NCBI GenBank assembly: GCA_022844205.1
Contig: JALHMF010000008.1
Location: 79,683-143,682 of the forward strand
From: Xanthobacteraceae bacterium
GTDB taxonomy: Bacteria > Pseudomonadota > Alphaproteobacteria > Rhizobiales > Xanthobacteraceae
Direction: 5' to 3'
DNA: 64,000 nt
Translations under genes and position numbers: made by a program
In this document: positions 44,492 to 53,857 of the stretch, in pieces
Layout of the letters: every line of letters starts with the position of its first letter
Position numbering within the stretch: position 1 is the first letter of the stretch
Notes under the pieces: generated by a model
What the model was told of the DNA's origin: nothing
The model's database searches: none
Seen by the model: the letters and a program-made list of their open reading frames with translations, nothing else

Positions 44492-45823
44492 TCACCGCTC
44501 ACGCAATGCCTCGTCGCGAAGTAGCCGTGCTGGCTTCAACAGATAATCGAGCACCGTTTTGGAGCCGGTCAGAACTTCGACCGTGGCAACCATTCCCGGA
44601 ATAATTGGTAGCGGGTGTTCCTGCGTTCCAAGCGCATTCTTGTCCGTCCGCACGATCACTCGGTAAAAAGTCTCGCCTACCTCGCCTTTTTCGTTGCGCT
44701 CGGCGATTGCGTCCGCCGAAATTCGCTCGACCTTGCCCTTGAGAGATCCATAGACGGACGCGTCGTAGGCCGTAATCTTGACGACTGCATCCTGATCAGG
44801 ACGGATGAACGCAATGTCTTGCGGCCGAATCCGTCCTTCAACCAATAGCGAGTCTTCAAGCGGCACGATATCCATCACATTTGCGCCGGGCTGAACCACT
44901 GCGCCGACCGTGGTCACGTTGACCTTGTTGACGATCCCATAGACAGGAGAACGCAGCTCCGTCCGCAGCACGCGATCCTGTGCCGACTTGATATTCTCGT
45001 CGAGGACGGCGAGGTCGCCTTTGGATTTGGCGAGCTCTTCCTGGGCCTGAGACCGGAATGTTGCATGCGCGGTCGAGATTCTGGATTGCGCTTCTTGAAA
45101 AGCGGATTCTCCTTTTGCGATCGTCGCCTTGATCACGTTCAACTGCCCGCGGATTTCGCTCGCCTGGCGGTCGACCCGCAGCATCTCGATCTCGGGCACG
45201 ATTTTCTGATTATGAAGCTGCCGCGTGAGTTCAACTTCACGGCTGATGAATTGCCAGTTTTGCGAGAGTTTCGCTTCCTGCGCCCGGAGTTCATCCAGCT
45301 CCAGCGACTTCTGACTTTGCTGCTGGCTCAGCACTTGAATTTCCTGTTCAAGCTTCTTGCTGCGGGCTTCGAAGACGGCGAGTTCGGCGGCCACGGCTCT
45401 TGCGACCATTTCCGTCAATTCTTTTGAGAATTCCGGTTTGGTCATTCCCTTCGTTTCAGCTTCCAAGCGCTGGACTCTGGCCGCCATCGCAGCCCGCCGC
45501 TCACGGATTTCACCAAACTGCGCCGCAAAATTCGTATCGTCGATCCGCATTAGCGGCTGATCCTTTTTCACAATAGCGCCTTCCTGTGACAGGATCTCTC
45601 GAACAATTCCGCCTTCAAGTGTTTGCACTACTTGCATCTGCCGAGTCGGAATCACTCGGCCGGAACCCCGCTTAACTTCGTCGAGTACAGCCAAACTCGC
45701 CCAAACAAGCCCTACGAACATCAGTGCGAGGATTGTCATCAACAGCATGCGAGAGGTACGCGGCGTGCGCAACTCGACAGCCGCACGCACGTCATTCACA
45801 AAGGAAAAATCAGTTTGCCGCAC
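44492..45823 (-). CDS. HlyD-family type I secretion periplasmic adaptor
   Basis: 443 aa membrane fusion protein linking the ABC exporter to TolC. One N-terminal TM (residues about 26-46, LLMTILALMFVGLVWASL), a split lipoyl domain (GRVIPTRQMQVVQTLEGGIV and later LRSPVYGIVNKVNV), a long coiled-coil hairpin between, and a beta-barrel with DGVVKI-like features and PGMVATVEV near the end. All are as expected for HlyD/LapC. It overlaps the ABC exporter gene by 14 bp and is coupled to it. Confidence 0.93.
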   Translation of the reverse strand: MRQTDFSFVNDVRAAVELRTPRTSRMLLMTILALMFVGLVWASLAVLDEVKRGSGRVIPTRQMQVVQTLEGGIVREILSQEGAIVKKDQPLMRIDDTNFAAQFGEIRERRAAMAARVQRLEAETKGMTKPEFSKELTEMVARAVAAELAVFEARSKKLEQEIQVLSQQQSQKSLELDELRAQEAKLSQNWQFISREVELTRQLHNQKIVPEIEMLRVDRQASEIRGQLNVIKATIAKGESAFQEAQSRISTAHATFRSQAQEELAKSKGDLAVLDENIKSAQDRVLRTELRSPVYGIVNKVNVTTVGAVVQPGANVMDIVPLEDSLLVEGRIRPQDIAFIRPDQDAVVKITAYDASVYGSLKGKVERISADAIAERNEKGEVGETFYRVIVRTDKNALGTQEHPLPIIPGMVATVEVLTGSKTVLDYLLKPARLLRDEALRER

Positions 45824-48065
45824 TGGCTTTCCCTTCTTTTACAGCCGCTGCAGCAGTTGGTTTGGCGGACCCTATCGGGCCTTGGCGCAGGCGCGCGAGA
45901 ATGGCGTCGCGCGGACCGTCGGCGACCAGCCGCCCCTTATCGAAAAGCAATATTCTGTCGACGAGTTCTAGCAGCGAAGGCCTATGCGTGGAAACGAGCA
46001 TCGTGATCTCGCCCTGACTGAGCACTTTCAGGCGTTCGAGAAACTCGTGCTCGCTACGGACGTCGAAATGAGCCGTGGGTTCGTCGAGAAACAAGACCTT
46101 CGGTTTACGGATCAGCACTCTCGCAAGACCGATTGCTTGCTTCTGGCCTCCGGATAGACTGCGGCCCTGCTCGGCGATGGGCATGTCATAGCCGAGCGGG
46201 TGTCCGGCGATAAACGTCTCAACGCCCGCTAGGCGAGCGGCCTCGATGACTTCCTCGTCGGAAGCGGCGGGCCGGCCAAGCGTAATATTATCTCGTAGCT
46301 TGCCGAAGAAGAGGTCAATATCCTGAAGCACAAACCCAACGCCAGTGCGGAGATCGGTCGGGTCGTATTGTCTTGCATCGAAGCCATCGACCAGAATTTT
46401 TCCTTCTTGCGGCTCGTAAAAGCCCGCCAGCAGACGGCCAACCGTAGTCTTGCCAGAGCCAACACGGCCGATGATTCCGACCCTTTCGCCGGCCTCGATC
46501 TTGAACGACACATTCTCAAGCGCCGACTCGGAGCTGTTCGGATATTTGAATGAAACATTCTCGAAAGCCACGCGGCCATGGACGATCTTTCTTGCGACAT
46601 AACTGCGGTCGAGAGGCCGTTCGCGCTCGAGTGACATCAAACCGTCGATCGCTTTCAGCGCGGTGATCGTTTGCGTGCCGCGCGTAATGACGGCCGCAAT
46701 GCCGGCAATCGGCGCCATGACCCGGCCCGCGAGCATGGATGCTGCAACCAATGCACCAACGGTGATTTGGCCGTCCATGATGAGGAAAACACCCCATACG
46801 ACCATTGCTAGCGTGGTCAGTTGCTGCGCTGAATTGGCGAAGGTCAGAGCCATAGATGACCAGAACTGAACGTCCTCGCTTGAGCGCGCGGTAGCCGCGA
46901 TCGAGCGCTCCCAATTGCTCTGCATTTTGGCTTCGGCACCGGTCGCTCGGACCGTTTCGATCCCCGACATGGCTTCCACTAGAACGCCGTGACGAGCCGC
47001 GGATTCACTCTGCAGTCGGCGCATCGCTAAGGTCAGTGGTCGTTGCAGCAAGAGCCCTGCGCCAATCATTATGGGAAGCATCACAGCCGGTATGAGCGCC
47101 AACGGTCCTGCGATCAGATACAGCACACTTAAGAAGACCACAGCGAACGCCAGGTCCGTGATTGCAACAACCGTCCCCGACGTAAAGAATTCGCGAACAG
47201 AATCGAAGTCGCGCAATTGATTGGCGACTATGCCGACTGATGCTGGCCGCTGAGACATCTTCAATGCGAGCACATGCTCGAAAATGTTCGAGGCAAGGAC
47301 AACGTCAACCTGCTTGCCGGTCATATCAATGATGCGGCTACGGACCATACGAAGAATGAAGTCGAATGTGATGGCAATCATCAGTCCAATCGCCAACGCG
47401 ATCAGTGAGGGAACCGCGCCGTTCGGAATGACGCGGTCGTACACATTCATCACAAACAGCGGAGCGGCCAGCGCCAAGATGTTGACGACCAAAGCTGCGA
47501 TCGCGACGTGGGTGTAGTTGTCCCAGAATTTCCAGACGACTGACCAGAACCAGTGGCCGGGCTGGTCAGCTGTCTTCGTGCCAGTCCGAGCGTCTTCCGC
47601 ATACATCGGGCGCACGAGAAACGCATACCCGGAATATTCTGACTCCGGATCGGCCGATCGGTTGGCTGCTGACCCCTTCAGCTGCGAGGGATCGATCACT
47701 TCCGCTTTTTTCAGAATGCTATCAAGTTTGACGAGAATCCGGGTGGTGCCGTCCTTCATCAGCAATATCGCCGGCAGCACCAAAGCTGGAATGTCGCCGA
47801 TCTTTCGTTTGACGAGTTCCACCTCGAGGCGAGCCCGTTTAGCGGCGCGTGCAAAAAGCTTCACGTCAAGCTGTCCATTGTTAATGGGCAACCCCGAAAC
47901 AAGCGCTTCCCGGCTAACGGCCCGACCATGGCGCGCAGCCAGATACGCGAGCGCATCCAGCAACGGATCGCCATCCCTCGATCCACCGGCAGTAGGTATG
48001 GGGGCTTCATCTTCGCCTGGGCTCCTGGGCCACAGCCATCGAACCGGGTTCAATTTCCCCTCCAA
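45810..48065 (-). CDS. Type I secretion ABC transporter (permease-ATPase, LapB/HlyB-type)
   Basis: 751 aa. Residues about 30-150 resemble a C39-like domain without the catalytic Cys (as in HlyB/LapB), then six TMs (about 165-460), then an ATPase: Walker A GRVGSGKTT near 530, signature LSGGQKQ near 633, Walker B VLFLDEPTAHFD near 653. The C39-like domain binds substrate rather than cutting a leader. The open frame begins with TTG 48065. A second TTG at 48053 is placed 5 nt after GGAGGGG and may be the true start. Partner of the HlyD and TolC genes; substrate very likely the adhesin at 23778-41762. Confidence 0.92.
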   Translation of the reverse strand: MEGKLNPVRWLWPRSPGEDEAPIPTAGGSRDGDPLLDALAYLAARHGRAVSREALVSGLPINNGQLDVKLFARAAKRARLEVELVKRKIGDIPALVLPAILLMKDGTTRILVKLDSILKKAEVIDPSQLKGSAANRSADPESEYSGYAFLVRPMYAEDARTGTKTADQPGHWFWSVVWKFWDNYTHVAIAALVVNILALAAPLFVMNVYDRVIPNGAVPSLIALAIGLMIAITFDFILRMVRSRIIDMTGKQVDVVLASNIFEHVLALKMSQRPASVGIVANQLRDFDSVREFFTSGTVVAITDLAFAVVFLSVLYLIAGPLALIPAVMLPIMIGAGLLLQRPLTLAMRRLQSESAARHGVLVEAMSGIETVRATGAEAKMQSNWERSIAATARSSEDVQFWSSMALTFANSAQQLTTLAMVVWGVFLIMDGQITVGALVAASMLAGRVMAPIAGIAAVITRGTQTITALKAIDGLMSLERERPLDRSYVARKIVHGRVAFENVSFKYPNSSESALENVSFKIEAGERVGIIGRVGSGKTTVGRLLAGFYEPQEGKILVDGFDARQYDPTDLRTGVGFVLQDIDLFFGKLRDNITLGRPAASDEEVIEAARLAGVETFIAGHPLGYDMPIAEQGRSLSGGQKQAIGLARVLIRKPKVLFLDEPTAHFDVRSEHEFLERLKVLSQGEITMLVSTHRPSLLELVDRILLFDKGRLVADGPRDAILARLRQGPIGSAKPTAAAAVKEGKASAAN

Positions 48066-48184
48066 TCGGCAGAGTTGAAATATAGCGGAACTCGCGGTCA
48101 GCGATTGGAATACTTAAAATTGTAGTAAATGCCCGCACACGTCGATTGTGCTTTGGATGGCGTGGCCCACCCACGTGGGTGGCG

Positions 48185-49804
48185 CTAATCCCTTGGAAAT
48201 GTGCCGCTTAGGGCAAATCGAGCGGCTTCCGGCATAAATGCCGATGCTTTTGCCGGCTCAAACTCTAAAGCGGAAGCTGACTTCTTCCGGTCATCCTGGC
48301 TGGCCGTTGCGGTGACCGGCCAGATCTCGGAGATATTCGACAGGGTTACCTTTGGCGCGATCGGGAAGCCGTAGAACGAGTCCTTCTTTAAGAACGGCTC
48401 GTATATATTCAGCGGTTCAGGGCCCTTCTTCGGCGCTCTTAGGAGTACTGGGGGGATTTTCGTAGGATATACACCGATGGGAATGACCGGAAGCGGATCG
48501 GCTTCCGCAGGCTGCGGTGCTTTCAGATATTCAAGCAACTTACCCATCGCCGCGAGCAACTGATAGTCGGCGAAGACCGACACGCCGCGGGTCGACGACA
48601 GAGAAACCATAGCATTGAACACTTGATTCTCGGCGTTCAACAAATCAATCAAGGTGCGCTGACCCAGTTCATATTCTTTACGGTAGGCATCGACGGTTTT
48701 GCGGGCGGATTCGATCTGCCGCATCAATGCGGCCGCGCGATCACCCGTGATGGTGCGCGCCGCCCATGCTCTGTCGATTGCGTCGAATGCCTCGCGCTGC
48801 AGTCTTCCATGACGCGCACCCTGCTCCGCCAGACGCTCGGCCGCTTCCACGCGGCGCCAGGACGTCTGGCCGCCGTTGAAAACATTCCAGGTCATGCGGA
48901 CCCTGCCGCTATATTCGTCGCGGCGGCCAGCAAGACCGCCTGTATCTTCGCCCGTCAGGGCACGTCCTTCCAAAGCGACCGTCGGACCGAACTGGCCGGT
49001 GGTGGCGTCGAAGCCGTGCTTTGCTGCCTTCGCTTCGGCGCCGGCAACCTGAATGGTGGGGTTGTTCACGAGGGTAACTGCGAGCGCATCATCCTTAGTT
49101 TTCGGCAAACCCTTGAGCCGGCCGGGGAAACGGATGTTGAAAGCCTCTAAGCCAACAGCCTGACGATATGAGCCGCGCGCTTCGTCCAACCGTTGGCGAA
49201 ATTCCGCGTAGATCGCTTCAGCAGCGGAGAACCGCTCCCTCGCCTGCTGAAGGTCGCCCTCACCCGTACGTCCGCCGTCGTAACGTTTCTGAACATTGTC
49301 CAAAATAGAACGGTGCGTTTCGACATAGCGACGTGCAAAATCGACCAACTGCAAATACCGGGCAACGTCTATATAAGCTTCGGCAGCACGAAGCGCGATC
49401 AGCTCCGTGCGCTCAAGCACCTTAAAGGCCGCCGAGTTTGTGCGCGCTGCTTGCCGCCACACCTCGTGGACCGAGGACAGTCCGTCGTAAAGTAACTGGC
49501 GAACAGCGACCGAGGCTTCCTTCCCGGTGACCGTGCGTCCGCTGAGGGCACTGGGAACCGCAATGTGATGATCCAGACGGTCCAACCCGATGGACGCATC
49601 GACCGTAACCTGGGGGAGCAAAGTTCCCTGCGTCTGACGCAGTTCGCTTTCGGTTGCTCGGCGATTGGCGGACGCCTCATCCACGCCAGGGTGACTTTGG
49701 ACGGCCTGATTGATGGCGTCGAAAATGGAAAATTCGGATTGCGCTGACGAGTGGTGTGGGACCACAAGGAGCATCGCAGTCAGCACTAAGAAGAAAAATT
49801 GCAT
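48185..49804 (-). CDS. TolC-family outer membrane protein of the type I secretion system
   Basis: 539 aa. Signal peptide at the N-terminus (FFFLVLTAMLLVVP...SSAQ), then two TolC repeats of long helices with the typical SHPGVDEA and TLLPQVTV motifs in the first half and FDATTGQFGPTVALEG-type strands in the second. The last 110 aa are a proline-rich extension beyond the usual core. Forms the outer-membrane channel for the exporter. It lies 119 bp upstream of the ABC gene in the same direction. Confidence 0.9.
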   Translation of the reverse strand: MQFFFLVLTAMLLVVPHHSSAQSEFSIFDAINQAVQSHPGVDEASANRRATESELRQTQGTLLPQVTVDASIGLDRLDHHIAVPSALSGRTVTGKEASVAVRQLLYDGLSSVHEVWRQAARTNSAAFKVLERTELIALRAAEAYIDVARYLQLVDFARRYVETHRSILDNVQKRYDGGRTGEGDLQQARERFSAAEAIYAEFRQRLDEARGSYRQAVGLEAFNIRFPGRLKGLPKTKDDALAVTLVNNPTIQVAGAEAKAAKHGFDATTGQFGPTVALEGRALTGEDTGGLAGRRDEYSGRVRMTWNVFNGGQTSWRRVEAAERLAEQGARHGRLQREAFDAIDRAWAARTITGDRAAALMRQIESARKTVDAYRKEYELGQRTLIDLLNAENQVFNAMVSLSSTRGVSVFADYQLLAAMGKLLEYLKAPQPAEADPLPVIPIGVYPTKIPPVLLRAPKKGPEPLNIYEPFLKKDSFYGFPIAPKVTLSNISEIWPVTATASQDDRKKSASALEFEPAKASAFMPEAARFALSGTFPRD

Positions 49805-50466
49805 CTAACCGCCCCCCGCGGTCGGTGCTTATTTCCGTATTACAACCATGGATATCAGTTCCGGGGAGAGCGTTCAAATAAACGTCACCTTCGGGGTGGA
49901 CTAAACGGAAGATTCCGAGCGGGTGTTACCCAAAAGCCATAGAGATAAGTAATTGATTCTAATAGATTATATGTCTTATGCCCGCTCCGAGATCGAATAA
50001 TCCTATGCCGCTCGAATTTCCTTAAGAGAATCTAGGGGAAATTTTCGGCGAGACCAAAATTTTTGGTATTTAGGTAGTGCATTTGGTTGTTCGAGTCGCG
50101 TGGCGATTGACCTCAATGATGTTGCGTCCGGCGAATCCTCGCACTCTTGCCGAGCAGTCTCACCTGTTCAGGAGGCGGCTTTGGAATTGCGATCTCTAGT
50201 TCAGGAGGCGGTTCTGGAATTGCGATCCCAGGTCAAGCTACTCTTGCAAGCAAGTGAACTGACAAAGTAGCGCGATCATTCGGCGCCAACTAATGCGATT
50301 CTGTTGCCTTACCACTCTGCTCGAGATTTTCAGTACACACACAGCGAGGCTACCTCTGAACAGGTAAAGGAAAAACGACTCGATCCCATGCGTCGTGAAA
50401 TACTCTGATGTCAGAACCAGACGTAGTTCTGAACTGAAATCGACCCAGTCGACACTAGGTTCGTAG
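49805..50466. other. Gene-free stretch upstream of the secretion operon
   Basis: About 660 bp, AT-richer than the operon. It must carry the tolC promoter near its left end, but no consensus is evident. A 33-bp tandem duplication lies at 50167-50228. The open frame at 50238-50561 (minus) has poor codon use and overlaps the next real gene, so it is not called. Confidence 0.5.
50167..50228. repeat. 33-bp tandem repeat, two copies
   Basis: TTCAGGAGGCGG at 50167 and again at 50200, each continuing to GGAATTGCGATC, with two base differences in the middle. Noncoding. Confidence 0.8.
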
Positions 50467-51273
50467 TCATTCGGAAGCGCGCATATTGCTTCTAGTTCGG
50501 ATACTCGCCGGCTCGCGCTCTCTCTCCCGCTCACGATTTTGCGCCCGTTCAAAGATTCCAATCAGTTGTAAATCCGCGCTTAATGCTGGTTGCAATTTAT
50601 TGCCACTCATATGCACTTCCAACGTTTTTCCGTCGCGGTGGATCTGGAGCGACAAATCCCAACTACCGAATTGCCTGCTAAGTGCACCAGGATACCAGCG
50701 GGCGCTACCCGTCGCGGCACTTCCTTCACCGTTGTGATTGACGATTCCCGCCCAGCCAATGTTCGATGCAACCAGCAACCCGTGCGCGCTACGCGAAATT
50801 ACAATCTCGCAGTCTCTGCAAGGGAATCGGCTCGACTTGGTCTGCCGCCATGCGCCAACATACTCGCTGTCACGAACCAAATCCGCTAGGACAATCGCAC
50901 AGGTGTTTGACAGAGGGCAATTTCTAGCGTTCGCATCGTAAAAAACACGTACTTTCTCAGTTTCATGTGAGCATACTGTATTTGCGACATCGCGATGGAT
51001 GATTTCAATTTCGCGGCGATCGAGTGAGAGACGAAGGATGTAATTCCCCGCAATGAAACTTTGCGTATCGTTTGTACTTTGACGGAATTTGAATGTCTGT
51101 CCGCGGACGAGTCCCGCGGAAAGCAGCCCTCCACCGATCTCCATGACCGTTACATACTCACCGGTAAGATCGTTGAGTGGACAGTCGTAGCTTCTGATCT
51201 GGGCGCTCGCATCAAAACTCAATCCAAAAAAAACAGATGCAGCCAAGTTGGCCAAGAAGAGAGGGCGGCCCAT
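50467..51273 (-). CDS. Exported cysteine-containing protein of unknown function
   Basis: 268 aa. Signal peptide at residues 1-24 (LANLAASVFFGLSFDASA). The mature protein is beta-rich with about six Cys (SYDCPL, NTVCSHE, ARNCPLSNTC, FPCRDCEI), suggesting disulfides in the periplasm or outside. The C-terminus is Arg/Glu-rich (NREREREREP) from a GA/CT microsatellite. ATG follows CAGGAG at seven bases. No family recognised. It lies between the secretion locus and the prophage-like block and has lower GC than the core genes. Confidence 0.68.
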   Translation of the reverse strand: MGRPLFLANLAASVFFGLSFDASAQIRSYDCPLNDLTGEYVTVMEIGGGLLSAGLVRGQTFKFRQSTNDTQSFIAGNYILRLSLDRREIEIIHRDVANTVCSHETEKVRVFYDANARNCPLSNTCAIVLADLVRDSEYVGAWRQTKSSRFPCRDCEIVISRSAHGLLVASNIGWAGIVNHNGEGSAATGSARWYPGALSRQFGSWDLSLQIHRDGKTLEVHMSGNKLQPALSADLQLIGIFERAQNREREREREPASIRTRSNMRASE

Positions 51274-51835
51274 TCACGCTCCTGCAATAAATCACCGCTC
51301 CCCAGCTATGATTCATCGCCGGTAAAATGCGCGTCGAAATCCGGCAACAATGAGAGATTGCTGAATTTTTTTGTGGACGGTCTCCATCAATAAAAACGAA
51401 AAAGAATTCGCAGGGGCTGAGCCGCGACCCTACTAAGCCATATTGTTGTCGTGATTCGGAGCCCTCTCTGTAGCAAATACTAGACGGTGCGGGACGCACG
51501 AGGAGTATCTTGTACATCCGAGCAGCAAAAAGATCACCTACGAACGCGACAAGGTGGTGTTACCACCTGACATGATCTGCATCTGCGCGAGGGGACGTAA
51601 ATGTTATTGCTCTCAGTGAAAAACGAATGAAAATGCATGTCGTCCGTGAGAATGGGAATTTACCCTGCTGCGCTTGGGCTGAATAAATAACGGACATCCC
51701 AGGGCAGCTGCCATAAAAACCTACGAAGGTTCAAGTTTTCTCCAGGTAGCGAAATGCCTTCGCTTGAACCGGAACAGCCAAACCCAATATCTGCACCCAA
51801 TGAGGAGATGACGCGTTGCGGCTAAACCATCGTCC
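51274..51835. other. Gene-free boundary region left of the prophage-like block
   Basis: About 560 bp. Low GC, with no coding signal I trust; short frames on either strand lack ribosome sites. It contains a 7-bp perfect inverted repeat at 51552-51568. This is where a large terminase gene would be expected after the small subunit, but none is seen. The left edge of the inserted block probably lies here. Confidence 0.5.
51552..51568. repeat. Short perfect inverted repeat
   Basis: AGGTGGT-GTT-ACCACCT, 7-bp arms and a 3-nt centre, in the gene-free boundary region. It could be an operator or part of an attachment site; no T-run, so not a terminator. Confidence 0.4.
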
Positions 51836-52291
51836 TCAATTCTCCTCGAAGTCGTCAAACAGAGACCTTTCCGGCCTTGCTGGTGCTGAGATGCGGCTTC
51901 TGCTCGCAGGCGTGAGTCCAAACTCCGAAGCAATTCTCATCATGATTTCGGTCTGACGATTGGCTATCGCCACGTAAGGCGACTGAATCGGATAACCGCT
52001 TGGACTTTTAACCATCGACCCATACTTCTGAATTGCTTCCGTTGCCTCAGCCCAAAGTGCGTAAGCACCGCAATATGATGCGAGAGCCGCTCTATCCAGC
52101 GCCGTGATCACCCTCAGTGGTGCCAACTCCGAAACCAATCGATCCCATTCGCGCCTGGCGGTTTCGCCGAGTTCAGGTGGCGGGTCGGGTATTACAATTT
52201 CAGGTCTGGGTTCATGAGCGTTCAATGGACGCTTCCCTGGGTTTCCATTGAGAATCTTCATTCGCGTTGGTTTTGGTGGCCGGCCCCTCAC
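51836..52291 (-). CDS. Phage terminase small subunit, P27 family
   Basis: 151 aa. The start MRGRPPKPTRMKILNGNPGK and the following PLNAHEPRPEI are the classical opening of P27-family small terminases (PF05119), followed by a helical region with REWDRLVSEL and LTALDRAAL-like sequence (here ITALDRAAL). It recognises DNA for packaging together with the large subunit. The start overlaps the stop of the methyltransferase gene (ATGA). No large-subunit gene follows, so the packaging module is incomplete. Confidence 0.85.
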   Translation of the reverse strand: MRGRPPKPTRMKILNGNPGKRPLNAHEPRPEIVIPDPPPELGETARREWDRLVSELAPLRVITALDRAALASYCGAYALWAEATEAIQKYGSMVKSPSGYPIQSPYVAIANRQTEIMMRIASEFGLTPASRSRISAPARPERSLFDDFEEN

Positions 52292-53583
52292 CGCTTCACC
52301 CTCGCTGCCTTGAGCGATTTAGAACGCCGTTTCTCGGTTACTTCATCAAAGACCGAACCGCTGCCACTTAGCGTGGCTTGCTTTCCAGAAAATGTTTGCC
52401 ATCGCCTGATTGCAGTTTCGGCATACTGAACGTCAATTTCAATTCCGAAGCATTTGCGCTTGGAGGTTTCCGCAGCGATCAAACTCGTGCCGCTCCCGAT
52501 AAATGGATCGTAAATCGCTTGTGCCTCGACGGTGTTGTTCACCATCGGACGCCGCATACACTCGACTGGTTTCTGCGTACTATGGGTCGTCTCGGAATCC
52601 TGGCCGCCGCTGCTTATCGTCCAAAGTGTCGTTTGCTTTCGATCGCCGGTCCAATTGCCCTTCTTACGTACGGCATACCAGCAGGGTTCATGTTGCCAGT
52701 GATAATCACCGCGGCCGATCACTAGTCGCTCCTTCGCCCAGATGATTTGCGCCCGCACGACAAATCCTTGCTTTTTGAGGCTCTCGGCAACTGTCGTGGA
52801 ATGAAGCGCTCCGTGCCAAACGTATGCGATTGATCCGGGAAAGAGTGCCCATGCATCCTCCCAGTTCGCCCGCTTGTCGTTCTGAACTTTTCCAGTCCGC
52901 GCGGAATTGTTGACGCCAGCCCGATGGCGCCAGGTCGGATCGTAATCGACGCCATAAGGAGGATCCGTGACCATCAGTATAGGCTTGGACCGCCCAAACA
53001 ATGCCTTCACTAGTTTCGGATCCGTACAGTCACCGCAAGCCAACCGGTGGTCACCCAAACACCAAATCTCGCCTGCCCGGACAATCGGCTCATCAGTTAG
53101 CGCAGGGACATCGTTTTCATCGATAAGGCCGGAACCAACGTCTGGAGCCAATGCTTGCGCGAGTTCTTTTTCCTCAAACCCAAGCAGTTTCAAATCTGCG
53201 CCCATTGCCGAGAGGTCCTTCAGCTCGAGACGCAACATCTCCGTGTCCCATCCAGCGTTCATCGCAATGCGATTATCAGCAAGCATTAGTTGCCGGCGCT
53301 GAAATTCATTTAGCTCGCGTAGCTGGATGACTGGCACTTCGGATAATCCCATTAGCCGCGCAGCTGCGAGACGACCGTGTCCAGCAATCAGATCACCCTC
53401 GTCCCCGACAAGTATGGGGTTGCTAAAACCGAATGCTCGAATGCATCCGGCGATTTCAGCAATTTGAGAATCGGAATGCGTACGCGCGTTCCGAGGCGAC
53501 GGAATGATGCGGCTCAACGGCCAGTATTCGAGCCGCAACTGGCGAGTGGAATTTGGACTGTTAATTTCAATTGCGTTCGTCAT
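52288..53583 (-). CDS. ParB-domain / DNA adenine or N4-cytosine methyltransferase fusion
   Basis: 431 aa. Residues about 20-125 are a ParB/Srx-type N-terminal domain (RIIPSPRNARTH, LIAGHGRLAAAR). Residues about 150-420 are an N6/N4 DNA methyltransferase with catalytic DPPYG near 205 and SAM-binding YDPFIGSGTS near 355. Phages carry such fusions for self-protection or regulation; no cognate restriction enzyme gene is seen. ATG 53583 follows GGAAGGG. A C11/G11 homopolymer lies about 16-26 bp upstream of the start. Stop overlaps the terminase start. Confidence 0.87.
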   Translation of the reverse strand: MTNAIEINSPNSTRQLRLEYWPLSRIIPSPRNARTHSDSQIAEIAGCIRAFGFSNPILVGDEGDLIAGHGRLAAARLMGLSEVPVIQLRELNEFQRRQLMLADNRIAMNAGWDTEMLRLELKDLSAMGADLKLLGFEEKELAQALAPDVGSGLIDENDVPALTDEPIVRAGEIWCLGDHRLACGDCTDPKLVKALFGRSKPILMVTDPPYGVDYDPTWRHRAGVNNSARTGKVQNDKRANWEDAWALFPGSIAYVWHGALHSTTVAESLKKQGFVVRAQIIWAKERLVIGRGDYHWQHEPCWYAVRKKGNWTGDRKQTTLWTISSGGQDSETTHSTQKPVECMRRPMVNNTVEAQAIYDPFIGSGTSLIAAETSKRKCFGIEIDVQYAETAIRRWQTFSGKQATLSGSGSVFDEVTEKRRSKSLKAARVKR

Positions 53584-53857
53584 GTCCTACCCTTCCTACC
53601 CCCCCCCCCGAATTTCGCGGCCAAAATCTGCGTATTTTCCAAAAAAAAGTTTTCGGAATTTCGCGGCGATACGCGCGCGGGTACCCCGCCGGTCCCATAC
53701 TCGAAGGTTGTAGAGTTTTGACCCGCCCCCGCCTCCTGGCCTGAGAGTCAACCCTGTCAACCGAGTCAACCTTACTTTTTCGAGGTGCAGCTAGCGGAAC
53801 CGCGGGGTCCGAAATACCCGCACGTGAAAGGTCGCTAGAAGGAACCAAAGAAGTCAC
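53567..53857 (-). CDS. Possible small protein between HTH and methyltransferase genes
   Basis: 96 codons starting with GTG that overlaps the preceding HTH gene stop as GTGA, and overlapping the methyltransferase start by 17 bp. This is the spacing expected of a real operon member. The product is basic and of low complexity (SKVDSVDRVDSQARRRGRV, then GGGVGRVGH encoded by the G11 tract) with no recognised domain. Composition is also compatible with noncoding DNA, so this is a weak call. Confidence 0.3.
   Translation of the reverse strand: MTSLVPSSDLSRAGISDPAVPLAAPRKSKVDSVDRVDSQARRRGRVKTLQPSSMGPAGYPRAYRREIPKTFFWKIRRFWPRNSGGGVGRVGHDERN
53599..53609. repeat. Homopolymer C11 (G11 on the coding strand) upstream of the methyltransferase
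   Basis: Eleven consecutive C residues on the plus strand, 16 bp before the methyltransferase ATG and inside a small overlapping open frame. Such tracts slip readily during replication. Confidence 0.9.

Noticed and set aside
51721..51933. 70-codon minus-strand frame as start of the large terminase
   Set aside because: Mostly overlaps the small terminase in another frame and shows no ATPase or terminase motif.
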